Of a stretch of DNA of 64,000 nt, positions 33,824 to 42,855 are shown one piece after another. Source of the stretch: Pseudomonadota bacterium (GTDB lineage: Bacteria; Pseudomonadota; Alphaproteobacteria; UBA2136; JASBTF01); contig JASBTF010000003.1 in the NCBI GenBank assembly GCA_030148545.1, forward strand, positions 1-64,000, in the 5' to 3' direction. The first letter of the stretch is position 1, and every line of letters begins with the position of its first letter. Below the pieces are notes generated by a model. That model worked only from the letters and a program-made list of their open reading frames with translations, was not told where the DNA came from and ran no database searches. The translations under genes and the position numbers were made by a program.

Positions 33824-34624
33824 CTAAGCTGCAATGCCACTACGACGTAGCAGAGACTCTACCCGTGTGAGATCTTCAGGCGTATCCACACCAGACATAC
33901 TTGGGCGGCCAGCATAGTCTACCTCAGCCACTTGTAGCGGCACGCCATGTTCCATAAAGCGCAGTTGCTCCAAGCCTTCTAAACGCTCGTAAGTGCTTTC
34001 TGGCCAGCTGAGGAATTTTTCCAGCCCTTCCATGCGGTAGGCGTAGAGCCCTACATGGCGAAATACCGGCGACTTAGCGGTGCTGCGGTCTTCCTTACGC
34101 ATGAACGGAATAATCTGCTTAGAGAACCATAAGGCACGGCCGTTTTCGTCCATGGTTACGGTGGTGCCACTGGCAGGAGAGTCCTGCTTTTGCAGGCGTA
34201 GTGCGTCTAGCTCTTGCCAGCTTAGTTGGGTTGCTACAGTACCTACCAAAGCTTCTGGGGCGTTGTGCATGGTTTCAATAAGTTTACTCACAAAATCAGG
34301 TGGGGATAGTGGGGCATCGCCCTGCATGTTCACAATAACCTCTGGTGTGGTGTCCAGCTGTTTAACTGCTTCAAAAGCGCGGTGCGTACCGTTTAGGCAT
34401 TCAGTGCCTGTCATGGCTACGGTTACGTCGTAGTCGCTGGCTGCTTCGGCAATACGTTCATCATCAGTGGCTACAATAACGCCTGTATCACCAACCGATT
34501 CAGCAGCACGTTGTGCCAGTTCAATTACCCAGTGCACCATGGGTTTGCCCAAAATAGGCGCAAGTGGTTTACCAGGAAAACGTGTAGAGCCGTAGCGGGC
34601 AGGAATAACAATGACATTTTTCAT
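33824..34624 (-). CDS. kdsB: CMP-KDO synthetase
   Basis: 266 aa from the ATG at 34624 ('MKNVIVIPARYGSTRFPGKP'). Activates KDO with CTP for lipopolysaccharide inner core. 'GSTRFPGKPL' nucleotide loop, 'NMQGDAPL' metal-binding Asp and 'RHVGLYAYR' are family signatures. Shows that the organism makes LPS. Confidence 0.95.
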   Translation of the reverse strand: MKNVIVIPARYGSTRFPGKPLAPILGKPMVHWVIELAQRAAESVGDTGVIVATDDERIAEAASDYDVTVAMTGTECLNGTHRAFEAVKQLDTTPEVIVNMQGDAPLSPPDFVSKLIETMHNAPEALVGTVATQLSWQELDALRLQKQDSPASGTTVTMDENGRALWFSKQIIPFMRKEDRSTAKSPVFRHVGLYAYRMEGLEKFLSWPESTYERLEGLEQLRFMEHGVPLQVAEVDYAGRPSMSGVDTPEDLTRVESLLRRSGIAA

Positions 34625-34687
34625 AGCCCGTAACTTAAGCCAGTGCCAATAGTTGCGCAAGAGCCTTATTGGCGGTAAGTTAGCGCC

Positions 34688-35062
34688 ATGATTTATGGAC
34701 TTGGCCTCGACTTATGCCAAATTGAGCGGATGGCAAATCTCTCCGCCCGCTTTGGGCGTCGTTTGGCGAACCGTATTTTAACCGATGAAGAACAAGCTAA
34801 TATTGCTATTTCACCACGCCAATTGGCAAAGCACTTTGCGGTGAAGGAAGCGGTGAGCAAATGCCTTGGTGTTGGCATTGGTCGCCAGCTAAGCTTTCAG
34901 GACATTACATTGCGCCACACCCCTGCTGGGCAGCCTTATGTAGTTCTGTCGGAGCAAGTGGCACCCACACTGCGCCAACCACGCCTGCATATTACTATTA
35001 CGGATGACGCTGGCATGATGGCTGCCATGGCCGTAGCTGAGAAAGTAGAACAACAGTTATGA
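34688..35062 (+). CDS. acpS: Holo-[acyl-carrier-protein] synthase
   Basis: 124 aa, transfers phosphopantetheine from CoA to ACP. 'GLGLDLCQIERM' (metal Asp) and 'LAKHFAVKEAVSKCLGVGIG' (catalytic Glu/Lys) are intact. First gene of the acpS-rnfH-lepB-rnc-era-recO operon; its stop overlaps the next start (ATGA). Confidence 0.95.
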   Translation: MIYGLGLDLCQIERMANLSARFGRRLANRILTDEEQANIAISPRQLAKHFAVKEAVSKCLGVGIGRQLSFQDITLRHTPAGQPYVVLSEQVAPTLRQPRLHITITDDAGMMAAMAVAEKVEQQL

Positions 35063-35331
35063 GCACACCTGTAGAACGCCGAGTCACGGTGACAGTGGCT
35101 TATGGTAGCGCTAATAGCCTTTTCCAGCGTGAGGTAACATTGCCTAAAGGCGCTACTGTAGAGCGCGCTATTCATGCTAGTGCGTTGTTGCCGCAGTATC
35201 CAGAAATTGATTTATCCACAAATAAAGTGGGCATTTTTAGTAAAATTGTGGCATTAGACACGCTCCTGCAAACTGGTGACCGTATAGAGGTGTACCAGCC
35301 AGCGCAGGGGAAACGCAAAAAAGGTGAGTAA
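35059..35331 (+). CDS. rnfH: RnfH-family ubiquitin-like protein
   Basis: 90 aa, beta-grasp fold. 'VTVAYGSANSLFQREVTLPK' then 'IDLSTNKVGIFSKIV' and 'DTLLQTGDRIEVYQP' match RnfH/UPF0125. The function of the family is not established; it is usually next to ratA/smpB or rnf genes. Here it sits between acpS and lepB, where alphaproteobacteria more often have pdxJ upstream of acpS. The 'TTATCCACA' inside this gene is a chance DnaA-box-like match. Confidence 0.88.
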   Translation: MSTPVERRVTVTVAYGSANSLFQREVTLPKGATVERAIHASALLPQYPEIDLSTNKVGIFSKIVALDTLLQTGDRIEVYQPAQGKRKKGE

Positions 35332-35338
35332 AAACAGT

Positions 35339-36097
35339 ATGTTTAAGTTTAAAGGTTGGGTTAGCGAACTGGTGTGGACAGCCGCCGCAATTCTTATTGC
35401 GCTCACAATTCGTGCTTTCATTATGGAGCCTTACCGTATTCCTTCCACCAGTATGGAGCCAACGCTGCATGTGGGTGATTTTGTGTTTGTAAGCAAATAT
35501 ATGTACGGCCCGCGTATTCCTTTTAAAACTGAACATGCTCTGTGGGAAAATAACGTACAGCGCGGCGATGTTGTTGTCTTTAAGCGTGAGGCGGAAAACC
35601 TACCAGGCAGCCTGTTTGGTGTGGGTAGTACCTTCTTCATCAAGCGTGTGGTGGCTGTACCGGGTGACCGGGTGAGCCACATTAACAAGCGCCTGTTTGT
35701 TAATGGCCAGCAAGTGCCAACGCAATACCAAAGCGATATTACATACCAACTGGCCAGTGGCGAAAGCCGCAGTGCTCAGCAGTTTACAGCAACAATGCCC
35801 GAGCACCGCCAGCACGATATTTTGCTAACGCCATATCGCCCATCGCCAAACTTGCCAGAAGTACAAGTGCCAGAGGGGTACTATGTTGTTGTTGGTGATA
35901 ACCGTGATAACAGCCACGATAGCCGTTTTTGGCAGCTTGAACCACAAGCGGAAGAAGTTGTAAAAGGCTCGCCATGGCGCTTTGTACCACGCAGCGATAT
36001 TATTGGCCGTGCTGAGTTTATCTTGTTTAGCGTTGGCCCAGGCTGGAACTTCCGCCTTAATCGTATTGGCCGTAATGTGCAGCCAAACGAGGTGTAA
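35339..36097 (+). CDS. lepB: Signal peptidase I
   Basis: 252 aa from the ATG at 35339, preceded by 'AAGGTGAG'; a GTG at 35324 is the alternative. Single N-terminal membrane helix ('ELVWTAAAILIALTI'), catalytic Ser in 'IPSTSMEPTL', catalytic Lys in 'FFIKRVVAVPGDRV', and 'VGDNRDNSHDSR' box. Cleaves signal peptides at the periplasmic face. Confidence 0.94.
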   Translation: MFKFKGWVSELVWTAAAILIALTIRAFIMEPYRIPSTSMEPTLHVGDFVFVSKYMYGPRIPFKTEHALWENNVQRGDVVVFKREAENLPGSLFGVGSTFFIKRVVAVPGDRVSHINKRLFVNGQQVPTQYQSDITYQLASGESRSAQQFTATMPEHRQHDILLTPYRPSPNLPEVQVPEGYYVVVGDNRDNSHDSRFWQLEPQAEEVVKGSPWRFVPRSDIIGRAEFILFSVGPGWNFRLNRIGRNVQPNEV

Positions 36098-36099
36098 TT

Positions 36100-36753
36100 G
36101 TGGTTAAGGCACTTCAACACACCTTTACCGATGCAGCGCTGCTGCAACTAGCATTGCGCCACCGCAGTGCTGATGCCGCTCAACATTACGAGCGTTTGGA
36201 GTTTTTGGGTGACCGTGTATTAAACCTTGCTGTGGCAGAGGCGTTGTATAAGCGCTACCCACAAGCGCAGGAAGGTGAGCTCGCAAAACGCCATGCCGCT
36301 TTGGTACGAGAGGAAACATTGGCACAAATTGCGCGCGCGTGGGAACTTGGCCAACATATTGAAATGAGTGACGCCGAAGCCGCCAGTGGTGGGCAGGATA
36401 AAAACTCTATTTTGGCCGATGCGGTGGAATCTGTATTAGCAGCCTTATATTTAGATGCTGGCATGGCACCTGTACAGCAGTTGATTGAACAGTACTGGAC
36501 ACCTTTATTTGAGTCGGTCCCCTTGCAAGATCCAAAAACTGCCCTACAAGAATGGTTACAAGCTAAAGGCGCGCCGCTACCAGTTTACACGCAGGTAGAT
36601 GCACAGGGAGCCCTGCATGAACGTGAGTTTACAATGCAAGTAGCAGCCGAAGGCTTTGGTACAGCACAAGGCATGGGGCGCTCCAAACAAGCGGCCAGCC
36701 AACAAGCAGCGGCAATGCTGTTGGAACAGATTAAAGAAAGTGAGAACACTTAA
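36100..36753 (+). CDS. rnc: Ribonuclease III
   Basis: 217 aa, GTG start with 'GAGGTG' upstream. Catalytic signature 'YERLEFLGDRVLNL' and downstream 'DAVESVLAALYLD' (metal ligands), then a dsRNA-binding domain (~150-217, 'LQEWLQAKGAPLPVY'). Processes rRNA and structured mRNAs. Two bases after lepB, one base before era's ATG. Confidence 0.95.
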   Translation: MVKALQHTFTDAALLQLALRHRSADAAQHYERLEFLGDRVLNLAVAEALYKRYPQAQEGELAKRHAALVREETLAQIARAWELGQHIEMSDAEAASGGQDKNSILADAVESVLAALYLDAGMAPVQQLIEQYWTPLFESVPLQDPKTALQEWLQAKGAPLPVYTQVDAQGALHEREFTMQVAAEGFGTAQGMGRSKQAASQQAAAMLLEQIKESENT

Positions 36754-37683
36754 ATGACTGAACAAAAATGCGGTTTTGTGGCCCTAGTTGGCGCACCAAA
36801 CGCGGGTAAATCAACATTGCTTAATGCTCTGGTAGGGCAAAAATTGGGTATTGTAACCCACAAGGCGCAAACGACGCGTCGTAACGTGCGTGGTGTGTGG
36901 ACCGAGGGCGATACCCAAATTATTTTTGTAGATACCCCAGGTTTGCTGGCTGATAGCCCTACACGCATGCTGGAAACACAAATGACCAAGCAGTACCAAA
37001 CTGCGCTTGCCGATGCCGATGCGGTGGTGTTTGTACTCGATGCTAGCCTTAATGCCGCTAAAGTGGAACGACATGCTGAACGGTTCTTTTCTGTGCTGCA
37101 AAATGCCGAAAAGAAGAATAGCAAAAAAACGCCAAAAATCTTCCTTTGTTTAAACAAGGTAGATCTTGTAAAACCACGTAGCAATATGTTGCCACTTATG
37201 GAGCTGGTTAACGGTTTGGGCGATTTTGAAGAAGTGTTTGCTATCTCCGCGTTGAAAGATAAAGGTTTGGATAAAGTTCATGAAAAACTGAAAAAAGCCA
37301 TTCCTGCTGGAAATTTCCACTTTGATGAAGATGAAGTAACGGACGTACGTAGTCGTGATCTTGCAGCAGAAATCACCCGTGAGCAAGCGTTACAGCTACT
37401 TCATGATGAAGTGCCGTATGATTTAGCGGTAGAAACAGTAGCCTATAAAGAGCAAGAAGATGGCTCTGTGCGTATTGACCAAAATTTGGTGATTCAGCGT
37501 AACAGCCAAAAACGTATTGTCGTGGGTGAGGGTGGTAGCAAAATCAAAGAGATAGGCACAAAATCCCGTAAGCAAATTATGGATGCCTTGGAGCAGCCAG
37601 TGCACCTATTTCTTAAAGTAAAAGTACGTCCTAAATGGGCAGATAACCCGCAATTTTTGGCCGAGCAGGGGCTGGCCCGCTAG
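36754..37683 (+). CDS. era: GTPase Era
   Basis: 309 aa. G1 'GAPNAGKSTLLNALVG', G3 'DTPGLL', G4 'NKVD', then a KH domain with 'GEGGSKIKEIGTKSRKQI'. Binds the 3' end of 16S rRNA for 30S maturation. Part of the rnc-era-recO block. Confidence 0.96.
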   Translation: MTEQKCGFVALVGAPNAGKSTLLNALVGQKLGIVTHKAQTTRRNVRGVWTEGDTQIIFVDTPGLLADSPTRMLETQMTKQYQTALADADAVVFVLDASLNAAKVERHAERFFSVLQNAEKKNSKKTPKIFLCLNKVDLVKPRSNMLPLMELVNGLGDFEEVFAISALKDKGLDKVHEKLKKAIPAGNFHFDEDEVTDVRSRDLAAEITREQALQLLHDEVPYDLAVETVAYKEQEDGSVRIDQNLVIQRNSQKRIVVGEGGSKIKEIGTKSRKQIMDALEQPVHLFLKVKVRPKWADNPQFLAEQGLAR

Positions 37684-37685
37684 CT

Positions 37686-38384
37686 ATGCAACTGAGTGGC
37701 GAAGGCCTTATTCTCCATGCAAAAAAGCATGCAGAACAAGGGGTTATCGTCACACTATTCACAGCAGAGCATGGTCTGTTAAAGGGCTATTTACGTGCTT
37801 CTCGCAAGCTTGTGCCCCAACTGCAACCTGGTAATAGCGTACAGTTCACACATTCGCGCCGTCTAAACAACCAGTTAGGTACACTCACTTTAGAAATTAC
37901 GGCACAACCACTAGCTTTGTGTAGCAGTGGTGCAGCGTTGCAATGTGGGCGTTATATAACGGAGATTTTGGCGCAATGTCTGCCAGAGGAAAACCCTTAT
38001 CCACCTTTATATAAACGAACTGTGAACTTTATAAATGGGCTAGAAAAACCTGATTTAGCGGAACGTTTGGCTTTATATGAGTTAAAGCTGTTGGTTACAT
38101 TGGGGTATGGTTTGGCGTTAGATGCTGAATCCGCGGTGCCGTGCCCACAAAAAAGCCCACTGGCATTTATTTCTCCAAAATCTGGCCGTGCGGTACCACA
38201 GGAAGTAGGGCGCCCGTATGAAGATAAACTGCTACCATTACCTAATTTGTTTGGTGGGTTGGAATGTTCTGATAAATCAAAAGATTATCAGGATGCTTTT
38301 AAGGTAACAGGTTATTTTCTCAACCAGCTTTCCGATAAAAAATTACCAATGAGCCGGGAAAGTGTTATTTCTGCGCTAATTTAA
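37686..38384 (+). CDS. recO: DNA repair protein RecO
   Basis: 232 aa. N-terminal OB fold ('GEGLILHAKKHAEQGVIVTL') and helical middle ('LYELKLLVTLGYGLALD'). Loads RecA with RecR. The zinc-finger cysteines of some RecO proteins are reduced here. Ends the operon; its stop overlaps the grxD stop by 4 bp. Confidence 0.9.
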   Translation: MQLSGEGLILHAKKHAEQGVIVTLFTAEHGLLKGYLRASRKLVPQLQPGNSVQFTHSRRLNNQLGTLTLEITAQPLALCSSGAALQCGRYITEILAQCLPEENPYPPLYKRTVNFINGLEKPDLAERLALYELKLLVTLGYGLALDAESAVPCPQKSPLAFISPKSGRAVPQEVGRPYEDKLLPLPNLFGGLECSDKSKDYQDAFKVTGYFLNQLSDKKLPMSRESVISALI

Positions 38385-38704
38385 GCAGCTACTTGCTCAT
38401 CCAGCATTTGTTGAAGCTCGCCAGCTTTAAACATTTCTACAGTAATGTCGCAGCCGCCAATAAACTCGCCATTAATGTAAACCTGTGGAATTGTTGGCCA
38501 TTCGCTGTATTCTTTAATACCTTGGCGAATTTCTTCATCTTCCAGCACATTTACATGGTGAAAATCTTGCTCCAACAAGGAGAAAACTTTAGCCACTTGC
38601 GCGCTAAATCCACACATTGGAAAGTCAGGGTCACCCTTCATAAACACCATAACAGGTGCTTTGTTAATTTCTGCTTCAATGCGTTGTTTTAGCTCAGGTG
38701 ACAT
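38381..38704 (-). CDS. grxD: Monothiol glutaredoxin (Grx4 type)
   Basis: 107 aa. 'VFMKGDPDFPMCGFSAQVAK' carries the CGFS site that ligates a [2Fe-2S] cluster with glutathione, plus 'PTIPQVYINGEFIGGCDI'. CGFS glutaredoxins partner with BolA in iron-sulfur trafficking, and bolA is two genes upstream in the same overlapping operon. Confidence 0.96.
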   Translation of the reverse strand: MSPELKQRIEAEINKAPVMVFMKGDPDFPMCGFSAQVAKVFSLLEQDFHHVNVLEDEEIRQGIKEYSEWPTIPQVYINGEFIGGCDITVEMFKAGELQQMLDEQVAA

Positions 38705-39323
38705 TGCTCAATAATCCTTCTTGTTTTACGTATTCACGTAATGTTGTTTTACCATCAGCTAACCATGAGTTGTCAAGAAAATCCGCGAGTAGTTCTGGGT
38801 TTTCTAACTCATTTTTAAGGTGGTTGGTAATGCGTGTAATGTAGGCTGTGTCTGGTAAAATATCATCGCAGTACACTGGCCCATCATAATTATGTTTTTG
38901 TCGAATTTCTGCCCATATCTGTGTGCTGCGTTCGCTGCAACGTGCGATGTAATCTTCCTCATTTTTAAAAGAAATGCAGGTTAACGCGCTAATAGTACTT
39001 CCATCAGTTAATTTTACTGTAACATCGGTAAAGTCATAGTCATGTTCGCGACGAAAATAATGATCCAGCTCATCCTCAGGAATATCAATGAGAGCAACTT
39101 GAGTATTTATGCCTGTAGCTGGGCGAATAGTTACGGCTGCACTACGTTTTAAGCAGGGCAGGGTGCTCTCAGTTTCCAGCAAAAATGGGTGCACTTTGTT
39201 AAATATACGTTGCCAGTTTGGCAATATGCCTAAGCGATAATTTTTTAAACTAGGACAGCTTGTTTTGGCTGATGGCTCACTTAGTAATGAGCCATAGCCA
39301 GCAACCGTTACATATTGTGTCAT
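38694..39323 (-). CDS. Gamma-glutamylcyclotransferase/ChaC-like protein
   Basis: 209 aa. 'VAGYGSLLSEP' (residues 7-17) is the substrate-binding YGSL loop of the fold, and 'DHYFRREHDYDF' places a Glu (E93) where ChaC/GGCT enzymes have the catalytic one. The rest is divergent, so the substrate (glutathione, gamma-glutamyl peptide or other) is unproven. It overlaps both bolA (4 bp) and grxD (11 bp), so it is translated as part of the bolA-grxD unit. Confidence 0.7.
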   Translation of the reverse strand: MTQYVTVAGYGSLLSEPSAKTSCPSLKNYRLGILPNWQRIFNKVHPFLLETESTLPCLKRSAAVTIRPATGINTQVALIDIPEDELDHYFRREHDYDFTDVTVKLTDGSTISALTCISFKNEEDYIARCSERSTQIWAEIRQKHNYDGPVYCDDILPDTAYITRITNHLKNELENPELLADFLDNSWLADGKTTLREYVKQEGLLSNVT

Positions 39324-39559
39324 GCCGCCTCAGTTGGGGTGAGCGTGGTAATTTTTAGCGCATGCAAACGTTCGGCAAAGGCATCGCCCAGTGCGCTATA
39401 CACCATACGGTGGCGCTTAATGCGGGGCATACCCTCAAACTCAGAGCTGATGATACGCGCTTCTAAGTGGGTCATATCCTGCTGTGGGTCGCTCACTTCA
39501 ATAGTGGCGTTGGGCAGGCCTTGCTCCAGTAGGTTTGCTATTTCTTGCGCGCTAATCAT
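39320..39559 (-). CDS. bolA: BolA-family protein
   Basis: 79 aa. 'ISSEFEGMPRIKRHRMVYSA' with the conserved RHR, then 'LHALKITTLTPTEA'. BolA shares a glutathione-coordinated [2Fe-2S] cluster with CGFS glutaredoxins. Start codon overlaps the lysS stop. Confidence 0.95.
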   Translation of the reverse strand: MISAQEIANLLEQGLPNATIEVSDPQQDMTHLEARIISSEFEGMPRIKRHRMVYSALGDAFAERLHALKITTLTPTEAA

Positions 39560-41103
39560 GCTGCTTCTTCCGCATTTTCTACCTTGGTGAGGTTGATTTG
39601 CTCTGGTGTTTCTGGACGCTGGTGAGGGAATAGCAATACATCGCGGATGCTAGGGCTGTTGGTGAGCACCATTACCAAACGGTCAATACCAATACCAATA
39701 CCACCGGTTGGAGGCATACCGTACTCTAGGGCACGAATATAATCGTGGTCATAAGGCATAGCTTCATCGTCACCAGCTTTGGCTTGTTCTACCTGGGCAG
39801 CAAAACGCTCAGCTTGGTCTTGTGGGTCGTTCAGCTCGCTAAACATATTAGCCAGTTCCCAGGTATGAACGTATAGCTCGGAACGTTCGGCCCACTCTGG
39901 GCGATCATCGTAAGTACGTGCTAGTGGAGATGTGCTTTTAGGGAAATCGTAAATGAAGGTAGGCTGAATCAGCTTTGGCTCACACAGTTCTTCAAACAGA
40001 GTAGCAAATTTATGGCCGTAGTCCGCCCATTGCTCCAGCTTAATGCCACGTTTGGCTGCTAACGCATCTAGTGTTTGCTCATTCTCTAGATCCGCATCAG
40101 TTGCGCCACCTAGCTCAATCAGTGCTTCACGCATGGTCATACGCTTGAATGGAGCGCTAAAGTCTAGCTCATGCTCGCCGAAGGTGAGGGTGGTTGTACC
40201 AAACACGCGCTTTACTACTTCGCTAATGAGTGTTTCAGTGAATTGCATGTTTTCCTGCAATGTCCAGTAAGCTGCGTAGGACTCAAACATGGTGAATTCT
40301 GGGTTATGGCGTGTTGATACACCTTCGTTACGGAATACGCGTGCCATTTCATACACACGGTCAAAACCACCTACTACAAGGCGTTTTAGGTGGAGCTCTA
40401 GTGCAATGCGCAGGTTAAACGGCATGTCTAGTGCGTTATGTTCAGTAATAAATGGCTTTGCTGTGGTACCGCCTGCTTGGTGGTGTAGCACAGGTGTTTC
40501 CACTTCCATAAAATCTTCTTCGGTCATGATTTGGCGGATGGTGCTCAAAATCTGGCAACGTTTTTGGAATGTATTGCGAGACTCATCGTTTACAATCAGG
40601 TCCACATAGCGTTGACGATAGCGCTGTTCAACATCGCTTAGGCCTTGCCATTTATCAGGGAGAGGGCGGATAGACTTGGTCAGCAATTCATAGCTGGTTA
40701 CCGCAATGGTTAGCTCACCCTTGTTAGTGCGTGTCATGGTGCCGTTAACACCAACAATGTCACCAATATCCAACATTTTATCGACAAACTTAAAGCCATC
40801 ATCACCCAAAGCGTTCACGGTGAATTCTAGCTGAATGCGGCCAGTTTTGTCTTGTAATTGGAGGAATGCGAGCTTACCAAAAGCACGCTTGAGCATAATA
40901 CGACCTGCTACACATACTTCATGTGCCGCGGCTTGTAAGGCTTCTTTATCTTGTTCGGCAAATTTTGTGTGTAGATCCGCAGCAAAGTCGCTTGGTTTAA
41001 AATCGTTCGGGAAAGGGTTTACACCCTGTGCGCGGAGCTCTTCAATTTTTTGGCGGCGTTGTTGGATAACAACAGGTAGGTCGGTGCTTGTATTTTGTGT
41101 CAT
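39556..41103 (-). CDS. lysS: Lysyl-tRNA synthetase, class II
   Basis: 515 aa. N-terminal OB domain ('VAGRIMLKRAFGKLAFLQLQ'), motif 2 'FRNEGVSTRHNPEFTMFESY', motif 3 'GIGIGIDRLVMVLTNSPSIR'. Usual length. Middle gene of the greA-cysK-lysS-bolA operon. Confidence 0.96.
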   Translation of the reverse strand: MTQNTSTDLPVVIQQRRQKIEELRAQGVNPFPNDFKPSDFAADLHTKFAEQDKEALQAAAHEVCVAGRIMLKRAFGKLAFLQLQDKTGRIQLEFTVNALGDDGFKFVDKMLDIGDIVGVNGTMTRTNKGELTIAVTSYELLTKSIRPLPDKWQGLSDVEQRYRQRYVDLIVNDESRNTFQKRCQILSTIRQIMTEEDFMEVETPVLHHQAGGTTAKPFITEHNALDMPFNLRIALELHLKRLVVGGFDRVYEMARVFRNEGVSTRHNPEFTMFESYAAYWTLQENMQFTETLISEVVKRVFGTTTLTFGEHELDFSAPFKRMTMREALIELGGATDADLENEQTLDALAAKRGIKLEQWADYGHKFATLFEELCEPKLIQPTFIYDFPKSTSPLARTYDDRPEWAERSELYVHTWELANMFSELNDPQDQAERFAAQVEQAKAGDDEAMPYDHDYIRALEYGMPPTGGIGIGIDRLVMVLTNSPSIRDVLLFPHQRPETPEQINLTKVENAEEAA

Positions 41104-41153
41104 GTTGACAATTTATACGTGGTTTTGCTGGCTATGCAAGCCTTTGCAGCGAA

Positions 41154-42071
41154 TTATTTGCTGTAATGGTTGCTGAGGTATTTAAGCCCGGTGTCGCAGA
41201 AGAAGGTGAGCACGGTTTTAATATCGGGGTTTTGGGCACGAATTTTGTGCGCTGCAAGCCAGTTGGCAGCGCTGGTTGGGCCAACAAAAGTTCCAAACTT
41301 GGCAGATAAGGTGGGCATGGTCGCCAAGGCTTCCTCATCATCCACTAGTACAATGTCGTCAATAGTGTCTTTATTGCGTTGCACAATGTCGGGGATAAAG
41401 CCGTCACCAATGCCTTCTAGCGCATGTTCTTCAAAAATGCCTTCTTTAAGGGTTGGGGCTTTGCTGGGTTCTAGAGCAAATACTTTTAGGTCGGGGTTAT
41501 TATGCTTACGGAGCTCTTGGCCCACGCCAATCAGCGTACCGCCGGTGCCAATGCCTTGCACAATAGCATCCACCCGAGTGCCGTAAGGGAGTTGTAGAAT
41601 CATCTCGCGGCCAAGCCAGCTGCGGTTGCTTTCAATATTCCACTCGTTGTCGAATTGGCCAGGGTTCCACCAGCCTTCTTGCTGGCCAAGCTCGTGAGCG
41701 AGGTTTTTAGCATCGGTTACATCAAACCCTTCGGTAAGGCGTACCTCGGCACCAAATGCTTTGGCAATGTTTACCCGTTCCATGCTGAAGGCATTGGGCA
41801 TCACCATCACCATGTTATAGCCTTTGGCAGCGGCAACCATGCTCAAGGCATTACCTGTGTTGCCAGATGTAGCCTCTACAATGGTATCACCGGGTTTAAT
41901 CAGCCCTTCGCGTTCGGCGCGGTCTACCATGAATTTGGCAATACGATCCTTAATAGAGCCTGTAGGGTTAAGGAATTCGCATTTAATAAAAATACCATCC
42001 GCTAGCTCGAGCAGGGGGGTATTCCCAATAGAGCCGAGTAGCGAATGGTTGAGTCTGGTTGGTACAGGCAT
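41154..42071 (-). CDS. cysK: Cysteine synthase (PLP-dependent)
   Basis: 305 aa. PLP Lys in 'NPTGSIKDRIAKFMV', phosphate loop and substrate motif 'VEATSGNTGNALS', 'QGIGTGGTLIGVG' phosphate-binding turn. Makes cysteine from O-acetylserine and sulfide; CysK and CysM cannot be told apart with certainty. Follows greA by 24 bp. Confidence 0.9.
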   Translation of the reverse strand: MPVPTRLNHSLLGSIGNTPLLELADGIFIKCEFLNPTGSIKDRIAKFMVDRAEREGLIKPGDTIVEATSGNTGNALSMVAAAKGYNMVMVMPNAFSMERVNIAKAFGAEVRLTEGFDVTDAKNLAHELGQQEGWWNPGQFDNEWNIESNRSWLGREMILQLPYGTRVDAIVQGIGTGGTLIGVGQELRKHNNPDLKVFALEPSKAPTLKEGIFEEHALEGIGDGFIPDIVQRNKDTIDDIVLVDDEEALATMPTLSAKFGTFVGPTSAANWLAAHKIRAQNPDIKTVLTFFCDTGLKYLSNHYSK

Positions 42072-42095
42072 GTCCGTTAGAATACCTGTTTGGTG

Positions 42096-42578
42096 CTAAA
42101 CCTCAATGGCTTTAAACGCAACTTCGATAATTTCGTAATTACGTGTGCCCCCAGGAGCACGCACAATAGCTTCGTCGCCTTCTTCCTTACCAATAAGAGC
42201 ACGGCCAAGTGGGCTGGTGACGCTAATAAGGTTTTTTTCGCTATCTGCTTCTTCCGCACCTACTAGAACAAAAGTGTGTTCTTTATCGTCGTCGTCAGCA
42301 ACGGTAACGGTGGCGCTGAGCTTGGCAGTGCTGCCGTTTTGTTCGGTAGGGTCAATCACTTGAGCACGACCTGTTACGCTTTCTAGCTCTTGAATACGAC
42401 CTTCGTTAAAAGACTGCTGTTCCTTAGCGGCGTGGTATTCCGCGTTTTCGGAAAGGTCGCCGTGGGCGCGCGCTTCTTCAATTGCGGCAATAATTTGTGG
42501 GCGCACGGTTTGCAAGCGGTGCTTTAGTTCTTCCTGCAGTACGTTGTAACCGCGTGAAGTGAGGGCAATACGTTCCAT
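42096..42578 (-). CDS. greA: Transcript cleavage factor GreA
   Basis: 160 aa. Coiled-coil tip '[20 protein letters not shown]' with the acidic residues that rescue arrested RNA polymerase, and C-terminal '[20 protein letters not shown]'. First gene of the minus-strand operon; 277 bp separate it from divergent dnaG, presumably holding both promoters. Confidence 0.96.
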   Translation of the reverse strand: MERIALTSRGYNVLQEELKHRLQTVRPQIIAAIEEARAHGDLSENAEYHAAKEQQSFNEGRIQELESVTGRAQVIDPTEQNGSTAKLSATVTVADDDDKEHTFVLVGAEEADSEKNLISVTSPLGRALIGKEEGDEAIVRAPGGTRNYEIIEVAFKAIEV

Positions 42579-42855
42579 GTTTCTGCTCCTTTGTTTGGCT
42601 GCCGGTTAAGGCAAAATTTCCTATCATGCCTTTATTAAGCATGTTTTTTTTCCTATGTGTGCTGTGGGGTAGGGTGTTTTTTCCTTATTTTCCTTGTGGT
42701 AAAACCACAGCAACCCCCTTTTGGGGGTAGTCTTTTAAATTTATGCGTGTTATAACCTTCGTGTCAAGCATGTTGAGCGCAAGTACTAGAAAGGCGTCAG
42801 CATGAGGTGTGGCGCCAGGGTGACACAGTAATTTTAGGCAGTATTCGCATAACAA

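Noticed and set aside
35213-35221. DnaA-box-like TTATCCACA
   Set aside because: Single occurrence inside rnfH coding sequence.
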